Counted from the first letter of the stretch, positions 25,476 through 34,592 are shown. The stretch is 64,000 bases of DNA from Spirosoma endophyticum (GCF_900112365.1 NZ_FOLQ01000010.1:172034-236033); one strand, 5' to 3'. A program made the numbers and translations. Notes: generated by a model not told the origin, from the letters alone.

Positions 25476-26816
25476 TTACACCGCATCCGAAAGCGAGGTG
25501 AATGTAAATTCCCGAATTTTCATCGCCGGAATGAGGTAATTTGTGAAGGAGCCTTCACTGCTCACTACGCGCTCCACTTTGCCCAATGTTTCCAGATTGT
25601 TGAGCATAATGACCGGACTTTCGTTGAAGCGGAAGTTCTTGACCGGATGCTTGATCTTGCCGTTTTCGATGTAGAACGTACCATCTCGGGTGAGGCCGGT
25701 AACTAATAATGATTGCGGATCAACGGAGCGGATATACCAGAATTTAGTGACCAAGACCCCGCGTTGTGTAGATTTTATAAGCTCATCCAGCGTAGCATTT
25801 CCCCCAACCATCATGAAATTGTTAGGCGCTGGAATAGCCTTTACGCCTTTTTTCTCGGCCCAGTAGCGCGAATACGACAGGTTTTTAATGACGCCTTTTT
25901 CAATCCAGTTGATTTTCTCCTGTGCCCGACCATCGGCTCCCCAGGGTGATGCAGGTAGTTCTGGATTCGTTGGGTCTGAATAGATCGTAACGCGCTCGTC
26001 GACAATACGTTCGCCAAGCTTTGTTTTGCCGCCGGATTTGCTCAGAAACGAACGACCTTCGTCGGCGCTACGGGCATCCAGACTTCGGAACAGGTGTTCC
26101 AGCATCACCGCAGCCGCCAGCGGTTCCAGAATAACGGTGTATTTGCCCGGCTCAATCGCTCTGGCGCCCACGGTGCCAAGAGCTTTCGTCAGGGCAACCT
26201 GTGTGGCCGATGCTGTATTGAGCTTCGAAAAATCACTTACACCCTGAGCGGCAAAACCCGAGCCGGTTCCGTTGTCGGTACGTATCGTTGCGCTGAAGTT
26301 GATTTTCGTACTCGGATAATACGCAAATAACTCTTTGCTGTTCATCATGGCGGAAAAACCCGTGCGGTCTTCCAGATAACCCGCCACGGTCTGCTTTTGC
26401 GAACGGGCAATCTGAATACTCTGAGCAACGGCTTTGGCGCGGTCAACGGCCTCCATACTGGCGGTCGAATCGAAAAAGCCGGTTGCTGGCAGGTATTTTT
26501 GTGGGCCAACGAGACCGACGTACTCTGGATTTTCTGGAGCTAGTTGAGCCAGTTCTTCCGACCGACGTACTACTTTTTCCAGCGATGCATCGTCGAATTC
26601 GTCGATGGTAGCCACGCCAACTTTTGTGCCAAATGCCGATTGAACCGAGAGCGTTTTATAGACTTTCGAGCCGCAGGTTGAGACTTTGTTGAGGGCATAC
26701 CGGATGTTGCTCCACTCTTCGCCCTGCAAATTGACTTCACACTCGTTGGCCTTTGAGTACGTCAACGCCTTCTGTAATAGCGTTTTTGCTTCTGCTTCGC
26801 TTAAGATTATAGACAT
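25476..26816 (-). CDS. PmbA/TldE-like protein, partner of the TldD-like protease
   Basis: 446 residues from the ATG at 26816 (MSIILSEAEAKTLL); an ATG at 26843 lies in a repeat-rich leader. TldD/PmbA family fold: N-terminal VNLQGEEWSNIRYALNKV, middle EPGKYTVILEPLAAAVMLEH and C-terminal GVLVTKFWYIRSVDPQSLLVTGLTRDG blocks. No HExxxH metal motif, as expected for the non-catalytic TldE/PmbA member. No signal peptide. In E. coli, TldD and TldE form a metalloprotease that degrades unfolded peptides and matures microcin B17. It lies 78 bases after the TldD-like gene. Confidence 0.85.
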   Translation of the reverse strand: MSIILSEAEAKTLLQKALTYSKANECEVNLQGEEWSNIRYALNKVSTCGSKVYKTLSVQSAFGTKVGVATIDEFDDASLEKVVRRSEELAQLAPENPEYVGLVGPQKYLPATGFFDSTASMEAVDRAKAVAQSIQIARSQKQTVAGYLEDRTGFSAMMNSKELFAYYPSTKINFSATIRTDNGTGSGFAAQGVSDFSKLNTASATQVALTKALGTVGARAIEPGKYTVILEPLAAAVMLEHLFRSLDARSADEGRSFLSKSGGKTKLGERIVDERVTIYSDPTNPELPASPWGADGRAQEKINWIEKGVIKNLSYSRYWAEKKGVKAIPAPNNFMMVGGNATLDELIKSTQRGVLVTKFWYIRSVDPQSLLVTGLTRDGTFYIENGKIKHPVKNFRFNESPVIMLNNLETLGKVERVVSSEGSFTNYLIPAMKIREFTFTSLSDAV

Positions 26817-26894
26817 GGTTGATAGTAAATAGTCGTGAGTCAATAGTAGCCAAGCGTTATTAACTAGCGACTAACGACTGACGACTAGCGACTT

Positions 26895-28541
26895 TTAAAT
26901 TTTACGACCAGTATTTATCACATTGACACCGTTGAAACGAGCCGTTGCGCTGCCGTGTGACACCGCGTTGCTCTGAATGGGTTGTCCTTTTCCATCAAAA
27001 AATGAGCCGCCCAGCCGGAAATCGCGCTCGTCGCATACCTTCACACAAGAGTTCCAGAATTCCTGCGTGTTCGATTGATACGCTACGTCCTTTAGCATGC
27101 CAGCGATCTGTCCATTCTTGATTTCGTAGGCGAGTTGACCGCTGAATTGAAAGTTATAGCGTTGTTGATCAATCGAATAAGAACTATCGCCGATGATGTA
27201 AATCCCTTTTTTGACATCTTTGATCAATTCATCAACCGATAAGGGTTCTTTGCCAGCCGCCAGCGATACGTTGGCCATGCGTTGAAACTGAACCGTTCCC
27301 CAGCTATCGGCGTAGGAGCAACCCTGCGATTCGTTCTCGCCCACAATGTGCACCTGATCGCGGGTGGCCATGTAGTTGACCAGTGTGCCATCTTTAACCA
27401 GATCCCAGCGCTTGGTCTGAACGCCTTCGTCGTCATAACCAACGGCGCCCAGCGAACCAACTTGCGTTTTGTCGGCGAAGAGATCGACTTGTTTGCTGCC
27501 GTAATTAAAGTTTTTGCTTTTCCACTTGTCTAACGTAGCGAAGGAGGTTCCGGCGAAGTTGGCTTCGTAACCCAATACGCGATCCAGTTCCAGCGGGTGA
27601 CCCACCGATTCGTGGATGGTGAGCCAGGTGTGCGACGGATCGAGGACCAGATCGTATTTACCCGCTTCGACAGATTTTGCAGAGAGTTTTTGCTTGGCCT
27701 GCTTGGCGGCTGCCACTACGTCTTCCAGCATGTCGTAGCCTTTATTGTAGCGGGTCGTGATGCCCGTTATTTTGTCGGACGGATTGACTTGCAGGTATTC
27801 GTAACCCATTCCTACCGGGGCACTCAACGCGTCTCTTGTTTCGAATTTGCCCGTTTTTGGGTCGATGGCCGTTACTGTGAAACCGGGCCATTGCCGATGG
27901 ACGTCCTGATCGATGTACGACCCATCCGTAGACGCGAAATACTTCTGCTCATTCACAAAAAAGAACTGCGAGTTCACAAAATTGGCCCCGTTGTTCATGG
28001 CGGCCCCGTTGACGGTCATCAGCAGATCTACCTTCTCTTTTATAGGTATTTCAAATGCATTTTTCTGAATCGGTGTTTTCCAGGTTATTTCCCCGAAACC
28101 TTTCTGCGGAGCCAGTTGAACGGGTTCGTCGGATAGCAGTACGTTCGCTTTGGCCATCGCGACCGCTTTCTCGGCGGCTTTGGCCAACTCGGCTTCTGTT
28201 TTGGCATCGCTAACAGCCGCAAATCCCCAGCAACCATCCACGATAACGCGGACGCCCACACCATACGATTCTGTATTGATGATGCTCTGAACTTTGTTTT
28301 CTCGGGTGATGATGAACTGATTCAGGTAGCGACCAATACGTACGTCGGCATAAGACGCACCTTTCGATTTCGCGGCATTGAGGGCGGCATCGGCCAGGCG
28401 CTTCTTAACCGCTACGTCCAGACCCGGCGCGAGCAGGGCTTCCGCCGAAACCGGGCGGCCGAACGTGGGAAGTTGGGCAAGCATGAGGGCGCTGGCACCC
28501 TTACCCACCACGTGCATAAAATCTCGTCGATTCAAGGACAT
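26895..28541 (-). CDS. TldD-like metalloprotease with Tat leader
   Basis: 548 residues. Starts MSLNRRDFMHVVGKGASALM, a twin-arginine leader with a hydrophobic stretch and a likely cleavage region near VSAEA. The TldD domain follows, with the metal motif TIHESVGHPLELDR (His-Glu-x3-His) near residue 315 and the family C-terminus GGSFFDGKGQ. The catalytic half of a TldD/TldE pair, but apparently exported, unlike the cytoplasmic E. coli enzyme. First gene of the TldD-PmbA-FAD oxidoreductase run. Substrate unknown. Confidence 0.87.
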   Translation of the reverse strand: MSLNRRDFMHVVGKGASALMLAQLPTFGRPVSAEALLAPGLDVAVKKRLADAALNAAKSKGASYADVRIGRYLNQFIITRENKVQSIINTESYGVGVRVIVDGCWGFAAVSDAKTEAELAKAAEKAVAMAKANVLLSDEPVQLAPQKGFGEITWKTPIQKNAFEIPIKEKVDLLMTVNGAAMNNGANFVNSQFFFVNEQKYFASTDGSYIDQDVHRQWPGFTVTAIDPKTGKFETRDALSAPVGMGYEYLQVNPSDKITGITTRYNKGYDMLEDVVAAAKQAKQKLSAKSVEAGKYDLVLDPSHTWLTIHESVGHPLELDRVLGYEANFAGTSFATLDKWKSKNFNYGSKQVDLFADKTQVGSLGAVGYDDEGVQTKRWDLVKDGTLVNYMATRDQVHIVGENESQGCSYADSWGTVQFQRMANVSLAAGKEPLSVDELIKDVKKGIYIIGDSSYSIDQQRYNFQFSGQLAYEIKNGQIAGMLKDVAYQSNTQEFWNSCVKVCDERDFRLGGSFFDGKGQPIQSNAVSHGSATARFNGVNVINTGRKI

Positions 28542-28977
28542 TTCCTGCGTATAGATTTATAACGTATTGATTTGTCGGGCTTCAGTTTTAAGGAGGAAAA
28601 GGCTTTGCCGAACAGGGAAAATTGTAACGATGCAGGAAAGTATGTATTTATTTGCTTATTCGGAATATAATTTTGATAATATATGGAAAATTGTAATTAT
28701 AGTTCTACTATTTATTCGTAGGGTAAAATAATAGTTTGTTTGAGTAGTAGTCATATTTTCTATATAACCGAAGATTTTGCCGGGATATGGCTACAGAAAG
28801 CCTAGTGAGTGCTATAGTTATTAGGCTAAAAAGCGAAGCAAATTGCTACGTTGTACCGTTACCCGATTAAAAAGGGAGATTCATAACAAGAACCAAAAAC
28901 AAGTGGTTACAACACTGATTCTGAATAGACAGCTTTAGCTACAGGTATAAATCCGTCTATTTTTTTACACTCAACTT
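28542..28977. other. 436-base AT-rich divergent intergenic region
   Basis: Lies between the minus-strand TldD operon and the plus-strand sugar dehydrogenase. Markedly AT-rich between about 28640 and 28780. It contains TAATTTTG at 28668-28675 without a proper -33 element. I see no ORF, tRNA or strong hairpin, and treat it as a two-way promoter region, possibly with decayed DNA. Confidence 0.5.
28934..28965 (+). promoter_or_regulatory. Possible promoter of the sugar dehydrogenase gene
   Basis: TTTA at 28934-28937, 20-base spacer, TATTTTTT at 28958-28965 (one base off TAnnTTTG). The ATG follows 12 bases later. Confidence 0.35.
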
Positions 28978-30192
28978 ATGAAAGGTCAATACATTTTCTC
29001 CTCCATTACCCTGGCACTTTTGCTGGGTACGTTGCCGTCTATGGCACAGAATGATTACCAAAATACAGTTAAAGATGGTTTTCCGGTTAATGTTTTCAAA
29101 CCGCAGCAGGTTGAAGCTACGGATGCCCGAATAGCGCAACTGAAAGCACCAGCTGGTTTTACGGTGACCAAATTTGCCGAGAAAGCCGGAAATCCACGTA
29201 TGCTGGCCGTAGCACCCAACGGCGACGTTTATGTATCTGATCGGACAAAAGGTACGGTTATGCTGGTACGCGATGCCAACAAAGACGGGAAAGCGGAACT
29301 CATTAAGGACGTCGCTCAAAAGCCCGACCTGCATGGATTAGCAATACGCGACGGCAAACTGTACATAGCGGCTATTCGTGATCTGTATGTGGCTGATATT
29401 AAGGGGGATGGTACGTTGGGCGACCTGAAAACGCTGTATAGTGACCTGCCCGACGCCGGACAGCATCCTAATCGAACCATCCATTTTAGTCCCGATGGAA
29501 AGCTTTATCTATCGGCCGGAAGCTCGTGCAATGCCTGCGATGAGCGTAATAAAGAGTCTGCTACGTTACTGCAGGTCAGTACAGATGGGTCGGGTCGGAA
29601 GGTTTTTGCCAAAGGACTCCGCAACACGATCGGATTCGGCTGGCACCCACGTACCAAAGCCTTGTGGGGATTTGATCATGGCATCGACTGGCTGGGCGAC
29701 GAAGACCAGCGCGAAGAACTGAATGAAATCAAAGAAGGGTCAGATTATGGCTGGCCGTACGTCTATGCGAACGGTAAACTTCCTCCCCATCCACAACCTG
29801 CCGGTGAAACGCCTGAACAGTACGCAGCTAAAACTACCAAGCCCGTTCAATTATACGATGCTCATGCGGCACCCTTGGGGCTGGTTTTCAATGCCAGTAC
29901 GACAAATAATTTTCCGAAAGAATACCAGAATGATGCGTTCGTAACCATGCATGGTTCCTGGAATCGGGCCAAACCATCGGGATACAAAATTGTACGGGTA
30001 CATTTTGATGAACAGGGGCGGGCAACGAGTATCGAGGATTTTGTTTCGGGTTGGCTGGTCAGTAATAATAAGGAACAATTTGGTCGGGTTTGTGGTATTG
30101 CGCAGCATACCGACGGCTCGTTGCTGGTTACTGACGATGCAAACGGTGTGATTTATCGGGTAGCATATACCGGACGTTTGAAAGCTCAATAA
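28978..30192 (+). CDS. Secreted PQQ-dependent-type sugar (sorbosone/glucose) dehydrogenase-like protein
   Basis: 404 residues with a signal peptide ending SMAQ. Six-bladed beta-propeller of the GSDH family: VTKFAEKAGNPRMLAVAPNGDVYVSDR, DLHGLAIRDGKLYIA, HPNRTIHFSPDGKLYLSAGSSCN, GLRNTIGFGWHPRTKALWGFDHGIDWLGDE, EGSDYGWPYVY and FVTMHGSWNRAKPSGYKIVRV match the order seen in sorbosone dehydrogenases. Many relatives use PQQ, but some lack a known cofactor. Periplasmic oxidation of an aldose is the likely role. No PQQ synthesis genes are nearby. Single gene. Confidence 0.83.
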   Translation: MKGQYIFSSITLALLLGTLPSMAQNDYQNTVKDGFPVNVFKPQQVEATDARIAQLKAPAGFTVTKFAEKAGNPRMLAVAPNGDVYVSDRTKGTVMLVRDANKDGKAELIKDVAQKPDLHGLAIRDGKLYIAAIRDLYVADIKGDGTLGDLKTLYSDLPDAGQHPNRTIHFSPDGKLYLSAGSSCNACDERNKESATLLQVSTDGSGRKVFAKGLRNTIGFGWHPRTKALWGFDHGIDWLGDEDQREELNEIKEGSDYGWPYVYANGKLPPHPQPAGETPEQYAAKTTKPVQLYDAHAAPLGLVFNASTTNNFPKEYQNDAFVTMHGSWNRAKPSGYKIVRVHFDEQGRATSIEDFVSGWLVSNNKEQFGRVCGIAQHTDGSLLVTDDANGVIYRVAYTGRLKAQ

Positions 30193-30338
30193 GCCCTTAC
30201 CTTTGAGGATTTTCAGGGTGTGTTCTAGCGCCTGACACTACGTATGTCTGTCTTCTTTTCGCTGTATGTATATTGGAAAAACCCAATCCGGCGTTTGATA
30301 GATAATTTGTCAACGCAAACTATCGACTAAACGCAAAC

Positions 30339-30848
30339 ATGGCTAAATCATACACCGTCCGATCATTCCGTCAGCTGCTTCTTGTCATGCTGGTGATGGG
30401 TGGTCTAACGACGGCCTGCAAGAAATCGGGCGGGTCCGATCCCGATATTGACCTCCGCGATCAGTACGTTGGTACGTATGTGGGTACGTATCGAAATTCA
30501 ATTTATAATGTCGAAGATTTGTATGACGAGCCAAAAGCTGGGACGGCTACGGCGACAATTACGAAAGGGTCGAATCCCAAGGAAATTTATATCCAACTCG
30601 TGACAACGGGTGATCGTACCGGTGACCGTACGCTGAACGTTACCGCCGATTTAGACGGGGTTAATTTTGCGGTTATTGATAAAAATACGGACACAATTCC
30701 GTTACCTAGACCTGCCGATTCCGATTACAGTGCCACTGGCGTGTTCGATCCCAGCACCAAACTGTTTTCATATTCATCAGTCGCGCGGGCAACACGTAAC
30801 GGCGCACAATACAAGCAAACGTATGAGATTGTAGCGACGAAGAAATAA
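30339..30848 (+). CDS. Lipoprotein of unknown function
   Basis: 169 residues. Signal peptide with lipobox TTAC followed by KKSGGSDPD, a typical Bacteroidota lipoprotein start with possible surface-export signal. Mature part is beta-rich (YVGTYVGTYRNSIYN, GTATATITKG, KLFSYSSVA), like small lipocalin or calycin-type lipoproteins. Function unknown. It lies 36 bases before the serine hydrolase gene and could be cotranscribed with it. Confidence 0.65.
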   Translation: MAKSYTVRSFRQLLLVMLVMGGLTTACKKSGGSDPDIDLRDQYVGTYVGTYRNSIYNVEDLYDEPKAGTATATITKGSNPKEIYIQLVTTGDRTGDRTLNVTADLDGVNFAVIDKNTDTIPLPRPADSDYSATGVFDPSTKLFSYSSVARATRNGAQYKQTYEIVATKK

Positions 30849-30884
30849 GTATCTTCGCAGGTATTCCCTAAGGCTACTTTTCTT

Positions 30885-32189
30885 ATGAAACGTTTTCTAC
30901 TAACCGGTCTGTTGACCGGTTTTTTTCTGACTGGCTATGCACAGTCGACAGTCACGCAAAGCTCCGTTTCCGTTCTCAAGGAAGCGTCGGCTGAAACGGT
31001 TGGCATGAGCACGACCCGCCTTCAGCGAATGGATGCCGTTATCAATGACTACATCGCCAAAGGTCGGCAGGCAGGAGTCAGTGTTTTGATTGCCCGTAAT
31101 GGTCGAATCGTTTATCACAAAGCCTACGGGCAGGATGATATGGAGGCAAAAACACCCCTCAAGCGTGATGCAATTGTGCGCATTGCTTCGCAAACCAAAG
31201 CCATCACGAGTATTGGGGCAATGCTGTTGTTTGAAGAAGGAAAATTCCTGCTCGATGATCCCGTTTCGAAATACATCCCGTCTTTCAGGAACCCGAAGGT
31301 GCTTGACAAGTTCAACGAAAAAGACAGCACGTTTACGACCGTTCCGGCCAAGCGCGAGATCACGATTCGGCAACTGATGACCCACACATCGGGCGTTGGC
31401 TATCCGGTTATCGGTAGCAAAGAAATGAATGCGATCTACGCGAAACATAATATTCCAAGCGGTATTGGTACGCCAAACCGGAAACTCGATGAGGTAATGA
31501 ACACCCTCGGTACGTTGCCATTGGCGCACCAGCCCGGCGAACGCTGGACGTACAGCCTAGGCGACGATGTGCTGGGGTATCTAATCGAAATCTGGTCTGG
31601 CCAGCCACTCGACCAGTTTCTGAAAACCCGATTATTTGAGCCGCTGGGTATGAATGATACGTATTTCTATGTGCCTGCCGCTAAGCAAAACCGGCTGGCC
31701 GTCCTCTATACCGAAGATTCGACCAGAACCGTTCGGCGACAGGCCACGCGATTGGGGATATCGCCTGATTACCCGAAGGTCAACGGTACGTATTTTTCCG
31801 GCGGAGCGGGTCTGTCATCTACCTTGTATGACTACGCTATTTTTCTGCAAATGCTGCTCAACGGGGGCGAGTACAATGGAAAACAACTCCTCAGCCCAAC
31901 AACGATCCGGCTTATAACGACTAACCAGATTGGCGATCTGAATCAGGGGGCCGATAAGTTCGGTTTAGGATTTGGTATTACGTCGGCCAGGAGCGCTGCC
32001 CGCCTACCTGTTTCGGCAGGTAGTTTCGACTGGGGTGGCATCTTCGGAACGACCTACTGGGTTGACCCGAAAGAAGGAATCGTGGCGCTGCTTTATACGC
32101 AAAAATTTCCGAACAGCCACGGGGATCTAACCGATAAATTTAAAGTATTGGTCTATCAGGCCATTACCCGGATGCAGGAGATTAAGTAG
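30885..32189 (+). CDS. Secreted serine beta-lactamase-fold hydrolase (class C/esterase group)
   Basis: 434 residues, signal peptide ending GYAQ. Catalytic S-x-x-K is ASQTK (Ser102, Lys105). The position of the usual Tyr-x-Asn motif reads WTYSLGDDVLGYLIE, so the Asn is replaced by Leu. The usual His/Lys-x-Gly motif region reads FDWGGIFGTTYWVDP. Such changes are common in esterase-like members that do not hydrolyse beta-lactams. It may act on cell-wall peptides or esters in the periplasm. Ends at a long inverted repeat. Confidence 0.83.
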   Translation: MKRFLLTGLLTGFFLTGYAQSTVTQSSVSVLKEASAETVGMSTTRLQRMDAVINDYIAKGRQAGVSVLIARNGRIVYHKAYGQDDMEAKTPLKRDAIVRIASQTKAITSIGAMLLFEEGKFLLDDPVSKYIPSFRNPKVLDKFNEKDSTFTTVPAKREITIRQLMTHTSGVGYPVIGSKEMNAIYAKHNIPSGIGTPNRKLDEVMNTLGTLPLAHQPGERWTYSLGDDVLGYLIEIWSGQPLDQFLKTRLFEPLGMNDTYFYVPAAKQNRLAVLYTEDSTRTVRRQATRLGISPDYPKVNGTYFSGGAGLSSTLYDYAIFLQMLLNGGEYNGKQLLSPTTIRLITTNQIGDLNQGADKFGLGFGITSARSAARLPVSAGSFDWGGIFGTTYWVDPKEGIVALLYTQKFPNSHGDLTDKFKVLVYQAITRMQEIK

Positions 32190-32213
32190 ATGAACCGCAG
32201 GAACGGCCCTGCG

Positions 32214-32306
32214 GGATTTTTATGATTTTATTGACTGACCATGATTGAGCTTTCGGAGAAAGCCTATTGTTAAAATCATAGTCAGTCAATAAAATCATAA
32301 AAATCC
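32214..32306. repeat. Inverted repeat with 26-bp perfect arms between convergent genes
   Basis: Arms 32214-32239 and 32281-32306 are exact reverse complements. The 41-base loop contains its own small hairpin (GAGCTTTC-GGA-GAAAGC). It spans the convergent gap between the serine hydrolase and the acyl-CoA thioesterase and probably ends both transcripts. Confidence 0.85.
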
Positions 32307-32309
32307 TGG

Positions 32310-32825
32310 TCACACTTTCAAATACGCCCGCAACTCGGTTGCTTCTTCGGGGTTCATGCGACCGGCCAGGACCAGACGCAACTGTCGCCGACGTAATGCG
32401 CTGACGTAGCGGTCTTTCTCTTCGTCGGTTTCGGGTATAACGGCTGGCACCTCAATAGGTCGGCCGCTCTGGTCAACGGCCACAAAGGTGTAAAAAGCGC
32501 TGTTGGTACTGACCCGAATACCTGCCGGAATGTCTTCCGCCCACACTTCAATAAATACTTCCATGGAGGAACTGAACGCCCGCGTCACCTGAGCTTTCAT
32601 GGTAACGATATTGCCTAGTTTGATCGGTTCGGCGAAGGAAACGTTATCGACGGAGGCCGTTACGACAATGCGATTGGAGTGTTTTTGGGCGGCAATGGCG
32701 GCCGCAATATCCATGAAGTGCAGGAGTCGCCCACCCATCAAATTATGAAGTGTATTAGTATCGTTGGGTAGCACCATTTCGGTCATAACCGTTATGGACT
32801 CGCTGGCACGTTTGGGTTGAGGCAT
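32310..32825 (-). CDS. Acyl-CoA thioesterase (YciA/BACH-type hotdog)
   Basis: 171 residues. Hotdog fold with VLPNDTNTLHNLMGGRLLHFMDIAAAIAA, the catalytic Asn/Asp-containing motif of the BACH/YciA group, and TASVDNVSFAEPIKLGNIV. Hydrolyses acyl-CoA in the cytoplasm. Length fits a single-domain enzyme. The upstream gap holds a TAACC/TTATCAG-type inverted element. Single gene. Confidence 0.88.
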   Translation of the reverse strand: MPQPKRASESITVMTEMVLPNDTNTLHNLMGGRLLHFMDIAAAIAAQKHSNRIVVTASVDNVSFAEPIKLGNIVTMKAQVTRAFSSSMEVFIEVWAEDIPAGIRVSTNSAFYTFVAVDQSGRPIEVPAVIPETDEEKDRYVSALRRRQLRLVLAGRMNPEEATELRAYLKV

Positions 32826-32834
32826 AATTTTTTA

Positions 32835-32907
32835 GTTATCAGTAACCAGTTATCAGTCATCAATACTTTATCGGTTCTCCGGTTATTGCTACCTGGTTAC
32901 TGATAAC
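32835..32907. repeat. Imperfect inverted repeat of GTTATCAGTAACC motifs
   Basis: GTTATCAGTAACC (32835-32847) is exactly reverse-complementary to 32895-32907, with further partial TTATCAGT copies between. It fills part of the gap between the thioesterase and the hydroxylase gene. Confidence 0.6.
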
Positions 32908-33032
32908 GGCTAACTGTTCACTGTTTTGCAAACCAACCATTGAAAACCGACATGGGCAAGTGAACCATGAACTTTGCTGGATTTTGGTCGAAAAACCCGT
33001 TTGTGCTACGTTCTATCTTCATCCTTTCCGTG

Positions 33033-33040
33033 TAAATTTG
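33033..33040 (+). promoter_or_regulatory. -7 box upstream of the fatty acid hydroxylase-type gene
   Basis: TAAATTTG matches TAnnTTTG and lies 31 bases before the ATG at 33072. A weak TTC at 33011-33013 is 19 bases upstream. Confidence 0.4.
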
Positions 33041-33071
33041 TATAATACCTGTAAAAAACAAGACAACGTTT

Positions 33072-33920
33072 ATGGAGAGGTTGGTAAATTATTTCGAGCA
33101 TATTCCGTCGTCGCACCGAAGTTTGATTCTGGTAGGGGGCATGGCTATTTTCTGGCTCATTGAGAGTGCGGTGCCTCTGTTTCAATTCAACTACAGAAAG
33201 CTCCATCACGCAGGTATCAATATATTCTTTACGCTGACCACCATTGTCGTCAACTTCCTACTAGCCTTTATTTTGCTTCAAACCAGTGATTGGGCCATTC
33301 GCCACCAGATTGGGCTGCTGCAGATGATTGCTCTGCCGCTTTGGGCCCAGACGGTTGTAGGATTGCTTGGGTTAGATCTCATGGGTGCCTGGCTGGCGCA
33401 CTGGACCCAGCATAAGACTAAATTCCTGTGGCGCTTTCACTTGATTCATCATAGTGATACCTACGTCGATACAACAACGGCCAATCGTCACCATCCCGGC
33501 GAAAGCGTAGTCCGGTTCGCGTTCACTACGTTGGCGGTGCTTATTATGGGCGCTCCCATGTGGCTCGTCTTTCTGTATCAGGCGCTATCGGTTTTGCTCT
33601 CGCAGTTCAACCACGCCAATATCGAGCTACCTCGCTGGGCTGACCGATTGCTGGGATTAGTGATCGTAACGCCCAATATGCACCATGTGCATCATCACTA
33701 CGTACTGCCCGTTACGAATACCAACTACGGCAATATCTTCCCGTATTGGGACCGGCTCTTTGGTACGTATCACGAAATGGCCGGTAACGAGTTGCACTAC
33801 GGTATCGATACGCATCCTGATACCCATGAACATTCCCACCTTGGCAGTCTGCTGAAAATGCCCTTTCAAACGTATCGTCCGCCCGTAGGGGAGAAGGTGC
33901 CCGACGAAACGCTATCGTGA
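33072..33920 (+). CDS. Sterol desaturase/fatty acid hydroxylase family membrane protein
   Basis: 282 residues. Several membrane helices carry the diiron histidine clusters of this superfamily: HWTQHK, HLIHHSD, NRHHPGE and the C-terminal MHHVHHHY. These enzymes hydroxylate or desaturate lipids at the inner membrane using oxygen. The substrate may be a fatty acid, carotenoid or sphingolipid-like molecule; neighbours give no hint. The last 9 bases overlap the convergent lipoprotein gene. Confidence 0.87.
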   Translation: MERLVNYFEHIPSSHRSLILVGGMAIFWLIESAVPLFQFNYRKLHHAGINIFFTLTTIVVNFLLAFILLQTSDWAIRHQIGLLQMIALPLWAQTVVGLLGLDLMGAWLAHWTQHKTKFLWRFHLIHHSDTYVDTTTANRHHPGESVVRFAFTTLAVLIMGAPMWLVFLYQALSVLLSQFNHANIELPRWADRLLGLVIVTPNMHHVHHHYVLPVTNTNYGNIFPYWDRLFGTYHEMAGNELHYGIDTHPDTHEHSHLGSLLKMPFQTYRPPVGEKVPDETLS

Positions 33921-34388
33921 TGGATTGGGCAGACAGTCGGTTTTTGTCAATACGTATTGATAGCCAGTATTGGGTTGCTTGAGTACCCATTTACCTTCTT
34001 TTTCAATACGTTCGCCCTCATACCATATAATGGCATCGCCCTTGAGCGTCAGGTCGAGAGTGTAGGGCTGCGTAACGCCTTCTCCCGCCCGCTGCCAGTC
34101 TGCCTGAATGTGTTTGCCCTCGACGATTCCGGCGAATGACCCCCGCGCCCGATCTTTCTCGAAAGGCTTGATATCAACGTAGCCAGTGGCTTGCTTTCCG
34201 TTGACCACCAGTTGAAGGGTCGTTGTGTCGCGGTTCATCACTTGCTGAAAACATAACGTATCGGCGGCCGGTAACGTAGTGGTTTCAGGTGGCTGAGAGG
34301 TGGATGACTTGCTGTCGGTTTGGTCTGATGACGTGTTTCGACAGCCAACCGTTAGTATCAGTAGAAGTCCGATAAGAGTAAGGCGCAT
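33912..34388 (-). CDS. Small lipoprotein of unknown function
   Basis: 158 residues, signal peptide with lipobox LTVGC (Cys16), then a Ser/Thr-rich linker and a beta-rich domain (LQLVVNGKQATGYVDIKPF, GSFAGIVEGKHIQADW, DLTLKGDAIIWYEGE). The repeated glycine-turn pattern resembles small calycin-like lipoproteins, but no named family was recognised. Converges with the hydroxylase gene. Confidence 0.65.
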   Translation of the reverse strand: MRLTLIGLLLILTVGCRNTSSDQTDSKSSTSQPPETTTLPAADTLCFQQVMNRDTTTLQLVVNGKQATGYVDIKPFEKDRARGSFAGIVEGKHIQADWQRAGEGVTQPYTLDLTLKGDAIIWYEGERIEKEGKWVLKQPNTGYQYVLTKTDCLPNPSR

Positions 34389-34592
34389 CGCATTTTAACC
34401 AATTTTCAATACAATAGTTTTTGAGGACGATCGGTTATTAAACCAGCTATTGAGCCCATGGGAAGGCTCCGTTTCAACCGCTGGGTAAATTGCAGTACAT
34501 TTGGCCGGGATTCGTAAACCAAATAGTCTTAGGCCGGTTCTTCTACCAGAGGATGTAACACGCACCTTCTTGTCTCTTATTAACCAAATTCT

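Noticed and set aside
27597..28136. 179-residue plus-strand frame inside the TldD-like gene
   Set aside because: Antisense shadow of a strongly conserved family, no start signal or domain.
28668..28675. TAATTTTG as a promoter for the sugar dehydrogenase
   Set aside because: No -33 element at 19-21 bases and over 300 bases from the gene; a nearer candidate exists at 28934-28965.
30900..31529. 209-residue minus-strand frame inside the serine hydrolase gene
   Set aside because: Antisense to a well-supported catalytic domain with no motifs of its own.
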